From Paraglaciecola algarum (GTDB lineage: Bacteria > Pseudomonadota > Gammaproteobacteria > Enterobacterales > Alteromonadaceae): 64,000 nt of DNA. The stretch lies in contig NZ_JAKGAS010000006.1 of NCBI RefSeq assembly GCF_021532655.1, forward strand, positions 124,001 through 188,000, given 5' to 3'. Each line of letters begins with the position of its first letter. Positions within the stretch are counted from its first letter, which is position 1. The translations under genes were made by a program, and so were the position numbers. Below, one piece after another: positions 28,314 through 36,531 of this stretch. A model generated the notes under the pieces. It searched no databases, was not told the DNA's origin, and saw nothing but the letters and a program-made list of their open reading frames with translations.

Positions 28314-29153
28314 ATGAAAAAAACGATCTTATTATTAGCATTTTTTAGCTTCATTAGCGCTCCACTTTCAGCAAAAGTAATTTGGTTTGCCGACCCAGAT
28401 CAAAGTACTAAGGTAACCAATTTTTTCAAACGGCTAGATGATGGCAACTACCCGCAAGATTATTGCAAAGTTAAAGGAGACCATGAAGATGTTGAAGCTT
28501 CGACGGTTGAGGTTTTATCTGATGAAGAACTAGGTAAAGTTTGGAAAATCAATAAACCGAACAATAGAAAGCGGGGTGAGTTTGCTCGAGTTGAAGGACA
28601 ACTAGACAGCTTTAGCCCCAAAGAAGGTGACGACATTTATCTTGCCTGGCAATGGAAAATTGACACAGTAGATAAAGCTAAAATAGATAAAGAAGTCACG
28701 GTTTTTCAATGGAAGTCAGCCAGTCCACACAACCAAAACTACCCCCTTAATTTAGAATATGATGGCGAATTGACTTTAAATGCTTGGGGCCCTAATTATG
28801 TTGAAAACAAGGGGTATCATAATCGTAGAACGGTTTTATGGCGTAAAGCTGTGCCACAAAATGAGTGGGTTTCTATCGTTATCCGTATCAAAGTTAATAA
28901 AGAGGATTTCGGCGGCTTAGTGCAGTTTTGGTTTAATGGTGAGCAGCAAATATTAGAGAACCTTGAATCAAAAGAATACCAAGTAAAAGTGTCAGACGAT
29001 AAAAAAACCGTATTTCACCGTACCAATGATGGCCGCTTTGTTTACCCTAAATGGGGTGTGTACAATAAAAGATCTTGCCAATATGACGTCAATGCCTATT
29101 TTCACAATATGAAGTTGGGTACTAGTTTAGCTACAGTGATGCCTAAGCTGTAG
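28314..29153 (+). CDS. Secreted polysaccharide lyase, PL28-like (ulvan lyase type)
   Basis: Secreted 279-residue jelly-roll protein with signal peptide MKKTILLLAFFSFISAPLSA. Features in order are the start KVIWFADPDQ, a basic patch NKPNNRKRGEFARVEGQ, DIYLAWQWKID, VTVFQWKSASPHNQNYPLN, WVSIVIRIKVNKE, VQFWFNGEQQ and FVYPKWGVYN followed by KRSCQYDVNAYF. Size and pattern suit PL28 (ulvan lyase) or a related PF14099-type lyase. The conserved Arg/His/Tyr residues suggest lyase rather than binding function. It has a good Shine-Dalgarno (GAGAAAG). Directly after it lies a decayed BNR_4 C-terminus. The call of PL28 is from general similarity and locus context, not alignment. Confidence 0.62.
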   Translation: MKKTILLLAFFSFISAPLSAKVIWFADPDQSTKVTNFFKRLDDGNYPQDYCKVKGDHEDVEASTVEVLSDEELGKVWKINKPNNRKRGEFARVEGQLDSFSPKEGDDIYLAWQWKIDTVDKAKIDKEVTVFQWKSASPHNQNYPLNLEYDGELTLNAWGPNYVENKGYHNRRTVLWRKAVPQNEWVSIVIRIKVNKEDFGGLVQFWFNGEQQILENLESKEYQVKVSDDKKTVFHRTNDGRFVYPKWGVYNKRSCQYDVNAYFHNMKLGTSLATVMPKL

Positions 29154-29190
29154 GTCAGTTTAGTGAAGAATAGAGTTGTGGAGGAGCTTA

Positions 29191-29289
29191 GTTGTTTACT
29201 TAGCACACAAGCCAGAGGGCACTGACTTTAGACATATGTAATTGGTATTAGTTGTGGACAAAGGGCCTATCCAACGTTTAGTCAAATAG
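29191..29289 (+). pseudogene. Decayed BNR_4 lyase C-terminal fragment
   Basis: One frame reads HKPEGTDFRHM, stop, LVLVVDKGPIQRLVK, stop (stops at 29239 and 29287). This matches the C-terminal end of the BNR_4 gene at 8806 (EKPEGTDFRRMYLVGDNGPI then KRASL). It is a pseudogene scrap just after the PL28-like gene, showing that another BNR_4 copy once lay here. Confidence 0.75.
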
Positions 29290-29327
29290 TCCCTAATGCT
29301 AAGAGTTAAACTTTTACACAACCTTGT

Positions 29328-30803
29328 TTATTTTGGGTTAACTGCCTTATCGGTTAAGGCATTAAAGTAATCATTACTTCTAAATTGGGATACCGGTGAC
29401 CAAGGGGCGTTTTCACTGGGTAGGTATTTGTATATTGACTGTTTCACTGTGCTGTACTTTTTATCATCAGCCAAGTTATGCCATTCATTTGGGTCGGTTT
29501 CATGGTCGTATAATTCTTCACTACCATCTTCATAACGAATATAACGATATCTGTCTGTTTTTACTGCATGGTTGTTGGGCCCAAAGGTTGATACCGCTGC
29601 ATGCTGCCAATCCGCATCAGGCTTTGCCAATAAAGGCGTGATGTCTTGGCCTTCGGTCAGTGGGTTTGCTGGCAAACCACAAATTTTTACTAGAGTAGGG
29701 TATAAATCCAATAAACTGACCGGGCGGCTGCTAACACTTTTACCTTGTGATTTTGGGGGCTTAATAATCAGTGGCGTGCGGGTCGAGGTTTCCCATAAAG
29801 CCATTTTAGCAAATCGATTCTTTTCACCCACGTCGTAGCCGTGATCGCCCCAAAGTACCACGGCAGTGTTATCGGCATATTCGCTGTTTTCTAAGGCATC
29901 TAACACTTTGCCAACACATGAGTCTACAAAGGACACACTGGCCAAATAGGCTTGTACTATGTATTTCCACTCGCCATTTTCAATCGCCCAATCGGTTGTG
30001 GGCATCATTTTGAATTCGGTCATACGTTTAGCGATCTCTGGCACATCATCTAGATCACCTTTTAAATAAGGCGGCAATTGAATATCTTCAATTGGATGCA
30101 TATCAAACCATTTTTGCGGTACCGTCCAAGGGACGTGTGGCCGTAAAAAACCGCCGGCGATAAAAAACGGTTTATCGTGCTGCATATTAAGATGTTCAAC
30201 TAGCCAATTTGCGGTGTCGTAATCAGGCATTTGTTCGTCTTTCTCTGGGTAAGCTCCCCAGTCAGTGTTAGTGCCTTTGTTATTCCACTTTAAGGCTTTG
30301 GGAGCATAAGGTCCAAATGCTTTAACTCGACCACCAAATACATCAAAACTTCCTTTAGCCACTTTTTGGTGGAATATTTTGCCTACAGCGGCTGTGTAGT
30401 AGCCATGTTGTTTGAAGTATTCGCTTAGAAATATCGATTGAGCGGCTTTTTGATTCGCCGATTTAATGTCGTCGTCGTTAACATGGCCATAAATCCCAGT
30501 GGTTGAGGGCGCTAAACCTGTCATGATACTGGCGCGAGAAGGGCCACATAAAGGAGCGGAAGCATGGGCATTGGTAAAGGTGGTGCCTTGTTGCGCTAGT
30601 CGGTCGATATTCGGTGTTTTAGCGTTGGGGTGACCACCTAAGGCGCCCACCCAATTATTCAGATCGTCAACAGCCAGCATCAGGACATTGGGATATTCTT
30701 TTTTTAATTTACTTAACCATTCGAACTGAGAGGTACATGCAGTGCCTAAAAGGCCCGCACTGCCTATGATAAAATTACGTCTATTCAGCATATTCTTGTC
30801 CAC
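29328..30803 (-). CDS. S1-type sulfatase (iduronate-2-sulfatase-like)
   Basis: Type I sulfatase of 491 residues. The N-terminus NRRNFIIGSAGLLGTAC combines a twin-Arg motif with a lipobox, indicating an exported, lipid-anchored protein. Metal-binding Asp pair VDDLN (46-47) and the formylglycine signature C-G-P-S-R with Cys86 are intact. The downstream VVLWGDHGYDVGE and the TPLI motif are typical of iduronate-2-sulfatase-like (S1_7-type) enzymes. It requires a formylglycine-generating enzyme, not seen here. Start is GTG 30803 or ATG 30791; either keeps the signal. It is the last gene of the minus-strand lyase operon and would remove sulfate esters from rhamnose or uronate. It is the only sulfatase in the locus. 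Confidence 0.9.
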   Translation of the reverse strand: MDKNMLNRRNFIIGSAGLLGTACTSQFEWLSKLKKEYPNVLMLAVDDLNNWVGALGGHPNAKTPNIDRLAQQGTTFTNAHASAPLCGPSRASIMTGLAPSTTGIYGHVNDDDIKSANQKAAQSIFLSEYFKQHGYYTAAVGKIFHQKVAKGSFDVFGGRVKAFGPYAPKALKWNNKGTNTDWGAYPEKDEQMPDYDTANWLVEHLNMQHDKPFFIAGGFLRPHVPWTVPQKWFDMHPIEDIQLPPYLKGDLDDVPEIAKRMTEFKMMPTTDWAIENGEWKYIVQAYLASVSFVDSCVGKVLDALENSEYADNTAVVLWGDHGYDVGEKNRFAKMALWETSTRTPLIIKPPKSQGKSVSSRPVSLLDLYPTLVKICGLPANPLTEGQDITPLLAKPDADWQHAAVSTFGPNNHAVKTDRYRYIRYEDGSEELYDHETDPNEWHNLADDKKYSTVKQSIYKYLPSENAPWSPVSQFRSNDYFNALTDKAVNPK

Positions 30804-30883
30804 ATACCTGATTTATTATCTGTTTTGGGCCTTTAAGCCGTTGACTATTATTGTCATTAAATCGCTATTTAAAATATTGTTTG

Positions 30884-31882
30884 TTACTTGGCAAAAAAGC
30901 CTGGCGCAACATCATAGTAGTTGGCATCAAGATGTTCTACGTGGCGAATTTCATCTAAATAAAGGATCATATCTGAATCTCGCCCCGAGTTATGTTTGCC
31001 TGTTTGATACCAACCCCAAGAAGGGTAAAGGCCTTTGTCATCATTATATCCAAGTTGAATATTAGTACGGTTAGCCACTTGTTTACCGTTGATCCACATC
31101 TTGATATACCCTTTTTCTGCAAAAGGATTTGCACGCACTTCCAAGACAAAATCTACCCACTTGTCTTTGTAGTCAGCAATGTTAACCGGAACAGTGAATT
31201 TATCTCGGCCTTGACCACCTGTATCTTTGGCAAACTTTCTTGCGTCCCAGCCATAACCTATATCAAAACCTTGATTGGTAATAGTCAGTGCTAATGGCGG
31301 ATTTCGGCCGGGCTCTTTATCATCTGCGGTTTTATCGGGTGCGCCATGTAGTTGGAAAAATAGCGGGTCTTGTTTATCAGTAAGTTTGGTATGTTCACTT
31401 GGGAAGTAAACACTGAAACCATGCCATACCGTTGCTGTGATGCTACTGGCATTACTACCATGCAGCATGGCTTTGCGATCTTCGTTATCTAACTTATTTG
31501 GATCACGATTCCATTTAGCTGGGTTGCCGTGTTTCCAATGTAATTTTGCTGAATAATTACCTAAACGTGTGATGTTATTTTCGGCTACAAAAGAGTGGGG
31601 CCCTTGAAACTGGGTAAAACGGAAATTTTTCGGCAGACTAGCATCATGCCCGGGGTGGAAGGTGGCGTATAGTCTACCTGCATTCCAGCCACCGCCTTCA
31701 AAGGATTCACTTGATAACGGTGTAATACGCTCAATTGGGTTATTGCCTGCTATGCTCGCACCTACAGGGTAATGTTGAGTTTCTATATCCGTGGTTTTTT
31801 CTGCAATTTTATTTTTTTCGCCGTTAGCACAGGCTGTTATTGCCAGAGCTATAACAGTAAACGCAATTATGTTTTTATACAT
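30884..31882 (-). CDS. PF14099-type polysaccharide lyase, lipoprotein
   Basis: Lipoprotein of about 330 residues; MYKNIIAFTVIALAITACAN has a clear lipobox (ITAC). The ATG at 31882 is preferred over a TTG two codons earlier. The body fits the heparin-lyase-I-like jelly roll (PF14099): SITATVWHGFSVYFPSE, DPLFFQLHGAPD, GRNPPLALTITNQGF, WVDFVLEVRANP, GYIKMWINGKQVANRTN and LYPSWGWYQTG. The fold covers PL13 and related lyases; the uronate linkage cut cannot be read. It is the third gene of the four-gene minus-strand operon, between the heparinase-like lyase and the sulfatase. Confidence 0.75.
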   Translation of the reverse strand: MYKNIIAFTVIALAITACANGEKNKIAEKTTDIETQHYPVGASIAGNNPIERITPLSSESFEGGGWNAGRLYATFHPGHDASLPKNFRFTQFQGPHSFVAENNITRLGNYSAKLHWKHGNPAKWNRDPNKLDNEDRKAMLHGSNASSITATVWHGFSVYFPSEHTKLTDKQDPLFFQLHGAPDKTADDKEPGRNPPLALTITNQGFDIGYGWDARKFAKDTGGQGRDKFTVPVNIADYKDKWVDFVLEVRANPFAEKGYIKMWINGKQVANRTNIQLGYNDDKGLYPSWGWYQTGKHNSGRDSDMILYLDEIRHVEHLDANYYDVAPGFFAK

Positions 31883-31925
31883 TTTCAAGTAACCTTTTTA
31901 TTTATTGTCTTTTGAGACAAGAAGT

Positions 31926-34487
31926 TTATAACTTCAAATATCCGCTATTAGTCTTAGGGTTTGCCGTTACTTTGTGTTGCTTATAAAGCAGGTAGCTGCC
32001 ATTGCCTAAGTACATTTCGGTTGGCTGTTGTTTGTGATCAAGGGTGACAATCGCAAAGCGGCCGGTAAAGTCGATTCCTAGCTTTTTGTCTTGGTATCGC
32101 TCTTGGCCATTCTCTTGGGTTAAAATGTATTGGGTTAATGATTTACCAGAAAGTTTAATGCCTACTTTAACCCCTTTAAATACACCGTTAACCTGAATGC
32201 GTTCTACGCTTTGGATGGCGTAGTTTTCACCTTCTGTGATTGACTCGTATGCCACTGCATATGGATTATTCCAAGCTTCACCTTGATGTCGCAATAAAAA
32301 GGTAGGTAGCGGTTTTTTATTGTAAGGCGCTGAGCCCCCATAAGCTTTTGGGGCTTTTACTTGGCTAATTTCAATATCTAAACCAGCCGGAATTAAGGCG
32401 CGCATTGAAATGTTTTTATCGCCAAGTTTACTCGCTGTGAAGGTCGCTTCGTATTGCTGATCTGATCTACTTTTAGTTTTGACTTCATCAAAAAAGTGCC
32501 AACCTGGGTGTTTGTATCCTCTTTGCCCTGTGGTTATCCACTGCAATTTAGCCGAGTCTTGATAACGATCTGGATCAGCAACTAAATCAACCCCTTGATT
32601 GTTCGAGGTGATGCTTAGCTTGTCTCCAATGTTATGGTAAACATAGTCGTGGTATTGGTTTGGGGTGTTACTTTTAGCTCTGAAAATATCAAGGTAATAC
32701 CCTTTAGTTTCATCAAGTTTAATTAATGCTAAGGTTCTTTCATGTTGAGCTGGCGCCACTAAGTTATATTCATCAAAAAACGAGGAGGTTGAAAACGAAT
32801 GCTTAGGCGATACGCCAGCATCACCGGCAGCAGGTTCCATCAATTCAGATTTCACCCGGTTAATACCCAGATTAATCCAATCACCTTTGGAGGCAGAGGC
32901 ACCATTACTAATAACTGTGTTATGGGCCGAAAACAAGCGGTAGTAGTTTTCATGGATGTCGGTTCGATAGGTACCTTTACCACCGTCGACACCCAATACA
33001 TGGCCTTGGCCATAGAGTTCCATATCCATACCTGAGGCATGACCATGAATATAAGAGCCACCTGCAACAAAGGCCATTAAGCTATTTTTGACTGGATCTT
33101 TTTTACTGATATTTCGCTGAATATTCATACCAGCAAACTCTAAGCGGGTAGTACGAGGCCGAGGCGGGGTAACATCCATTTCGGTCTTACTTTGAATTTT
33201 GTTCACCGACCATAATAACTGCAATGGGCTAAAGTAGGGGCTTGCACCGTAAGAACGACTATGTAAATGGCCACGATCATATAAACCACTTTTGATGCTA
33301 GATGCTAAGTAAGTAGTAAAATACTCTTCTTGTTGCTTATTGTTATTTAACTTAGCTAATAATAAAGAATTTTCTAAATCAGCATAATCAATTTTATAAG
33401 TGCGGTGGCCATCACCGATATAAGGTGACTCGTCATTTGGGTACTCCAAATTGTAATAGGAGGTAAAAGCTCCTGGAATATTCGGGTATTTTGCACCTAG
33501 TTTTAAGGATGGATCGTACCGATCTAATAAGGTCATCAAATACACGGTAAAACCAGCAACATGGCGTGAGTATTGGAATGATTCAGGCCAAATATCACCT
33601 TTGTTTACAAAATGCTGGGCGACCTTTTTTAGTGACGCTTGGTTTTTTGTGTCGATATGGGTGTAGTAGGGGATAAACTTTTGAATCTGTTGGCTATCAT
33701 CAAGGGCCAAAATATTATGGACTAAGCTGGACGACTCTAAAACCGGCCAGTTTGAATCTAATAAACCTTTGTTAAGCGCTAACCAGACATAAGTACCAAA
33801 CACGCCTTGGGCGGTAGGAAAGTCAAAGTTGGTGAGTTTGGCTGAGGCCAAGTCGTACACTTGACCGCCTGAGTTTAAATAAGGAGCAACAAAATCGTAA
33901 ATAATGGGTAATTGAGCGCCAATCACCCGGGCTTCGTATAAGTGGTCGGTGGGAAACATCCAGCCAGAATTCATTGCCCCGTCTTTATGCACTTTCATTT
34001 GTTTGAGGGCGTTAATATAGGTAAAGAGAATATCCGAACCACAAGTGGCATATTTTGTTTCTTGGGTGAGATAATATAATACCCCACAATCTACACCGTC
34101 TTGCAGTGTTTTAACCACTTGGGTTAATTGTTCTTTACTGCCCCCATCTTTATGGCGAAAGGTGGGTAAAACAGGGGGCAATGATTTATCTTCAAACCAA
34201 ATTAGTGGCAACGCTTCTAAGCTATTACGGCGTTTTTTATTACCTTGAACTGCAACTAAATCAGCCCGTTTTTTAAGCTCATCAAATAAAGATTTAGCCC
34301 ATGGTTCGCTTTGTATTTTTTCTAAAATAGCTGCTCGTTCAGAGTTTTTAACCCAGATTGACGGTCGTTCAATTTCTGCTGCCTGACTTGATGATGACAA
34401 GGCTAAGGTTGAAAAGCTCAAGCAGCAGATACCTACTGCCGTTTTAACTAAACTGAACCAAGGTTTTATATCTTTTGTGATTAACAT
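31926..34487 (-). CDS. Heparinase II/III-type polysaccharide lyase (PL40-like or related)
   Basis: Secreted 853-residue enzyme with a signal peptide ending SSQAA. An N-terminal (alpha/alpha) barrel spans about 40-430 (DHLYEARVIGAQLPIIYDFV). The heparinase II/III beta-sandwich follows, with HGHASGMDMELYGQGHVLGV near residue 480 and YRTDIHENYYRLFSAHNTVI near 515. The His and Tyr residues of these blocks are those generally used by this lyase fold. Among heparinase-like families, PL40 includes ulvan lyases, which suits the locus; PL15/17/21-like alternatives are not excluded. ATG at 34487 has AAGG at good distance. It is the second gene of the minus-strand operon. Confidence 0.78.
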   Translation of the reverse strand: MLITKDIKPWFSLVKTAVGICCLSFSTLALSSSSQAAEIERPSIWVKNSERAAILEKIQSEPWAKSLFDELKKRADLVAVQGNKKRRNSLEALPLIWFEDKSLPPVLPTFRHKDGGSKEQLTQVVKTLQDGVDCGVLYYLTQETKYATCGSDILFTYINALKQMKVHKDGAMNSGWMFPTDHLYEARVIGAQLPIIYDFVAPYLNSGGQVYDLASAKLTNFDFPTAQGVFGTYVWLALNKGLLDSNWPVLESSSLVHNILALDDSQQIQKFIPYYTHIDTKNQASLKKVAQHFVNKGDIWPESFQYSRHVAGFTVYLMTLLDRYDPSLKLGAKYPNIPGAFTSYYNLEYPNDESPYIGDGHRTYKIDYADLENSLLLAKLNNNKQQEEYFTTYLASSIKSGLYDRGHLHSRSYGASPYFSPLQLLWSVNKIQSKTEMDVTPPRPRTTRLEFAGMNIQRNISKKDPVKNSLMAFVAGGSYIHGHASGMDMELYGQGHVLGVDGGKGTYRTDIHENYYRLFSAHNTVISNGASASKGDWINLGINRVKSELMEPAAGDAGVSPKHSFSTSSFFDEYNLVAPAQHERTLALIKLDETKGYYLDIFRAKSNTPNQYHDYVYHNIGDKLSITSNNQGVDLVADPDRYQDSAKLQWITTGQRGYKHPGWHFFDEVKTKSRSDQQYEATFTASKLGDKNISMRALIPAGLDIEISQVKAPKAYGGSAPYNKKPLPTFLLRHQGEAWNNPYAVAYESITEGENYAIQSVERIQVNGVFKGVKVGIKLSGKSLTQYILTQENGQERYQDKKLGIDFTGRFAIVTLDHKQQPTEMYLGNGSYLLYKQHKVTANPKTNSGYLKL

Positions 34488-34544
34488 GCTAACGCCTTAA
34501 ATTATTAAGTTGTTGCTCACTCGCGTTAACAACATATTTTTGTT

Positions 34545-36287
34545 TTAGTATTTACTGTGAAACTGACCGTCGTGCCATAAATATAAGCGTTGCGCTGTGC
34601 CTTTTTTGACATTAAGTACCACTGCAACAGTCTTATTTGTGTTGTCTCTTACTGCTTCTATTTGAATTCGGCTGTTGGCTAGACTCAAATGCGTTTTATC
34701 AAGTTGCCATATTTGCTGCGTATCACTCACTCTTTTGGCGGTGGCAAAGACGGTATGGCCTTGTTTATTTTTGTAGGTCACCACAGCGCTGCTGTGGTCA
34801 ATCACTTCTAAACTTTGAACCTGCTTTATCTCACGTTTTTTGTGATCCCTGACAATTCGCTGTTCAGTGCCAGGCATAGGTAGACTATGTTGCCACTGGC
34901 CATTTTTAAGGGCCACCATACGCCACTCTCGATAATCTTTAGTGCGGGCTTCATAGGCCAGTGCCGGGGTTTTGTTTTCTAAAATAAGCGGTACAGTGCC
35001 AAAAGGCGTTTCTTCACGCTGGGTTGAGTCAAAGGCTAAGGTATGTTTATTAGCACTAGCTAAGGTTATAGGTAGAGATAACTTTTCGTTTTGCGCGTTG
35101 TAAAAGGTATCGTTTGTTGTATCAAGCTTCATGTAGTAAGCATTAATACGGCTATAGGTCGTTTTATCGTGATATTCGAGGAAATTACATTCGTGCCATA
35201 AAGAGCTAATGGCTATTTCTGTATCGGATATTTTTAATGGCGTAATGTAAAAAGTGTCCACTTTGATCGGATCGTCTTTTTGTGGTGTTGGCCAAGTAAT
35301 GATCACAGGCGCTTGAAAGTGTTGTTCGCTACTTTTCATTTTATAAAATACCCATGGTGATTTGTGGGTGCCGGCGCGGGTGAATAAGTAAATGTCACCG
35401 TTAGCCATTGTGAAACTTTTGGTATAAGACGCAAAGGGGCTGATGTCGTTAACCAGCACAAATTTTGAGATGTCATTGGGCTTTTCAGACACGGCATGTA
35501 ACATTCTGCCGCCAGCATGAGGGGTATCTATTGAAAGTGGATTAAGGCCATCTTCACGTTCGCCGCCATGGCCACCATACACAATATGAAAGTGCCCTTT
35601 GCTGTCTTGTTCAATGATCGGCCGGCCGTGACTATCTATTTTACGTCCACCTTTTGAAAGCGTACTTTCAGCCGCTTTATATGGGCCGTCCCAATTGTGA
35701 GTTTTAAGATCAAAACTGGTAATGTATGGGTCGGTTAAATCGCCTTGATAAGTAATATGCACCTTACCATTAGACACATAATGATCACCCCGGTGAGGGT
35801 TACCTTGTAGATTGTCAGTAAAGTAACCTTTTGGTAATGCAGGTGGATTTTTAGCAGACAATTCATTTTTAGAGCTTAAGTCTTCTGCTGGTAAATTATA
35901 AATTTGCTGGAATGTTTTGCCCTGAGTAAAGGCATCATAAATGCTTTGGAACTCAGGATATTGACCATACAGGTACTGATCTATGCGCCATTTCCAATGT
36001 TCACTGCTGGTTAGATCATTGGGTTTGACTTGTCCTTGTAACGCAGAGAACACCTTGTCTTGGACGGAATATTTTGAAATAAGCACTGACCTTTTTGCTA
36101 GGTATTGCTCTTTACTCATCTTTGTTACTGAGTCTGTAGATTGATTTAAAGGCGAACTCGCCGCAGCAGACATAACACCTGTCGTCATCAATACAGTGAA
36201 TATCGTTTTTAAAAAGCGCTTAAGGTGCAATGTTTGAGGCTGGCTTGTATGCAAGATAGACATTCCTATTTTGATAACCCTATGCAC
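34545..36287 (-). CDS. BNR_4 beta-propeller protein with N-terminal extension, candidate ulvan lyase
   Basis: A 580-residue BNR_4 protein related to the one at 8806: KIDSHGRPIIEQDSKGHFHI then VYGGHGG, NGDIYLFTRAGTH, and SVSEKP-like segments. It carries an extra 120-residue N-terminal region before the propeller, containing SSEHWKWRIDQYLYGQYPEF, absent from the other copy. The start is uncertain: GTG 36287 and ATG 36263 both lack ideal Shine-Dalgarno sites, and the signal core is FLKTIFTVLMTTGVMSAAA. First gene of a minus-strand operon (BNR_4, heparinase-like, PF14099 lyase, sulfatase) with gaps of 37-80 bp. Probably a second, differently targeted endo-lyase. Confidence 0.7.
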   Translation of the reverse strand: MHRVIKIGMSILHTSQPQTLHLKRFLKTIFTVLMTTGVMSAAASSPLNQSTDSVTKMSKEQYLAKRSVLISKYSVQDKVFSALQGQVKPNDLTSSEHWKWRIDQYLYGQYPEFQSIYDAFTQGKTFQQIYNLPAEDLSSKNELSAKNPPALPKGYFTDNLQGNPHRGDHYVSNGKVHITYQGDLTDPYITSFDLKTHNWDGPYKAAESTLSKGGRKIDSHGRPIIEQDSKGHFHIVYGGHGGEREDGLNPLSIDTPHAGGRMLHAVSEKPNDISKFVLVNDISPFASYTKSFTMANGDIYLFTRAGTHKSPWVFYKMKSSEQHFQAPVIITWPTPQKDDPIKVDTFYITPLKISDTEIAISSLWHECNFLEYHDKTTYSRINAYYMKLDTTNDTFYNAQNEKLSLPITLASANKHTLAFDSTQREETPFGTVPLILENKTPALAYEARTKDYREWRMVALKNGQWQHSLPMPGTEQRIVRDHKKREIKQVQSLEVIDHSSAVVTYKNKQGHTVFATAKRVSDTQQIWQLDKTHLSLANSRIQIEAVRDNTNKTVAVVLNVKKGTAQRLYLWHDGQFHSKY

Positions 36288-36425
36288 CTAATGCCAAATC
36301 AAGAGGGAAGGGTTTACTTTTAATTTTGGGGATTGTATTTGACTATTTGGTGATTGTAAATGATTATAGGTGGTTGTTATTGTTTTGTTGAGTTGTTAAC
36401 TAATATATTTAAAGCAACTAAGAAT

Positions 36426-36459
36426 AGGGTATCAATTTCAGAGTGGCTCTTCCTATTAG
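36426..36459 (+). promoter_or_regulatory. Variant bipartite PUL element before GH106 copy 3
   Basis: AGGGTATCA (36426-36434) matches the left box except for its first base. CTATTAG starts at 36453 after 18 bases. The distance to the start codon is about 73 bp. AATAGG at 36424 and CCTATT at 36452 also form an inverted repeat, so it could instead be an operator shared with the divergent operon. Confidence 0.4.
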
Positions 36460-36531
36460 CCCTGCATAATTATGTGATTTATGGGGTTATTAGACTCAAA
36501 ATTATAGAAAATATTTTACGGTGATAAAAAT

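Noticed and set aside
36288..36425. A minus-strand copy of the bipartite element before the lyase operon
   Set aside because: CTATTC is present on the minus strand at 36427, but no GGGGTATCA lies 16-18 bases upstream of it.
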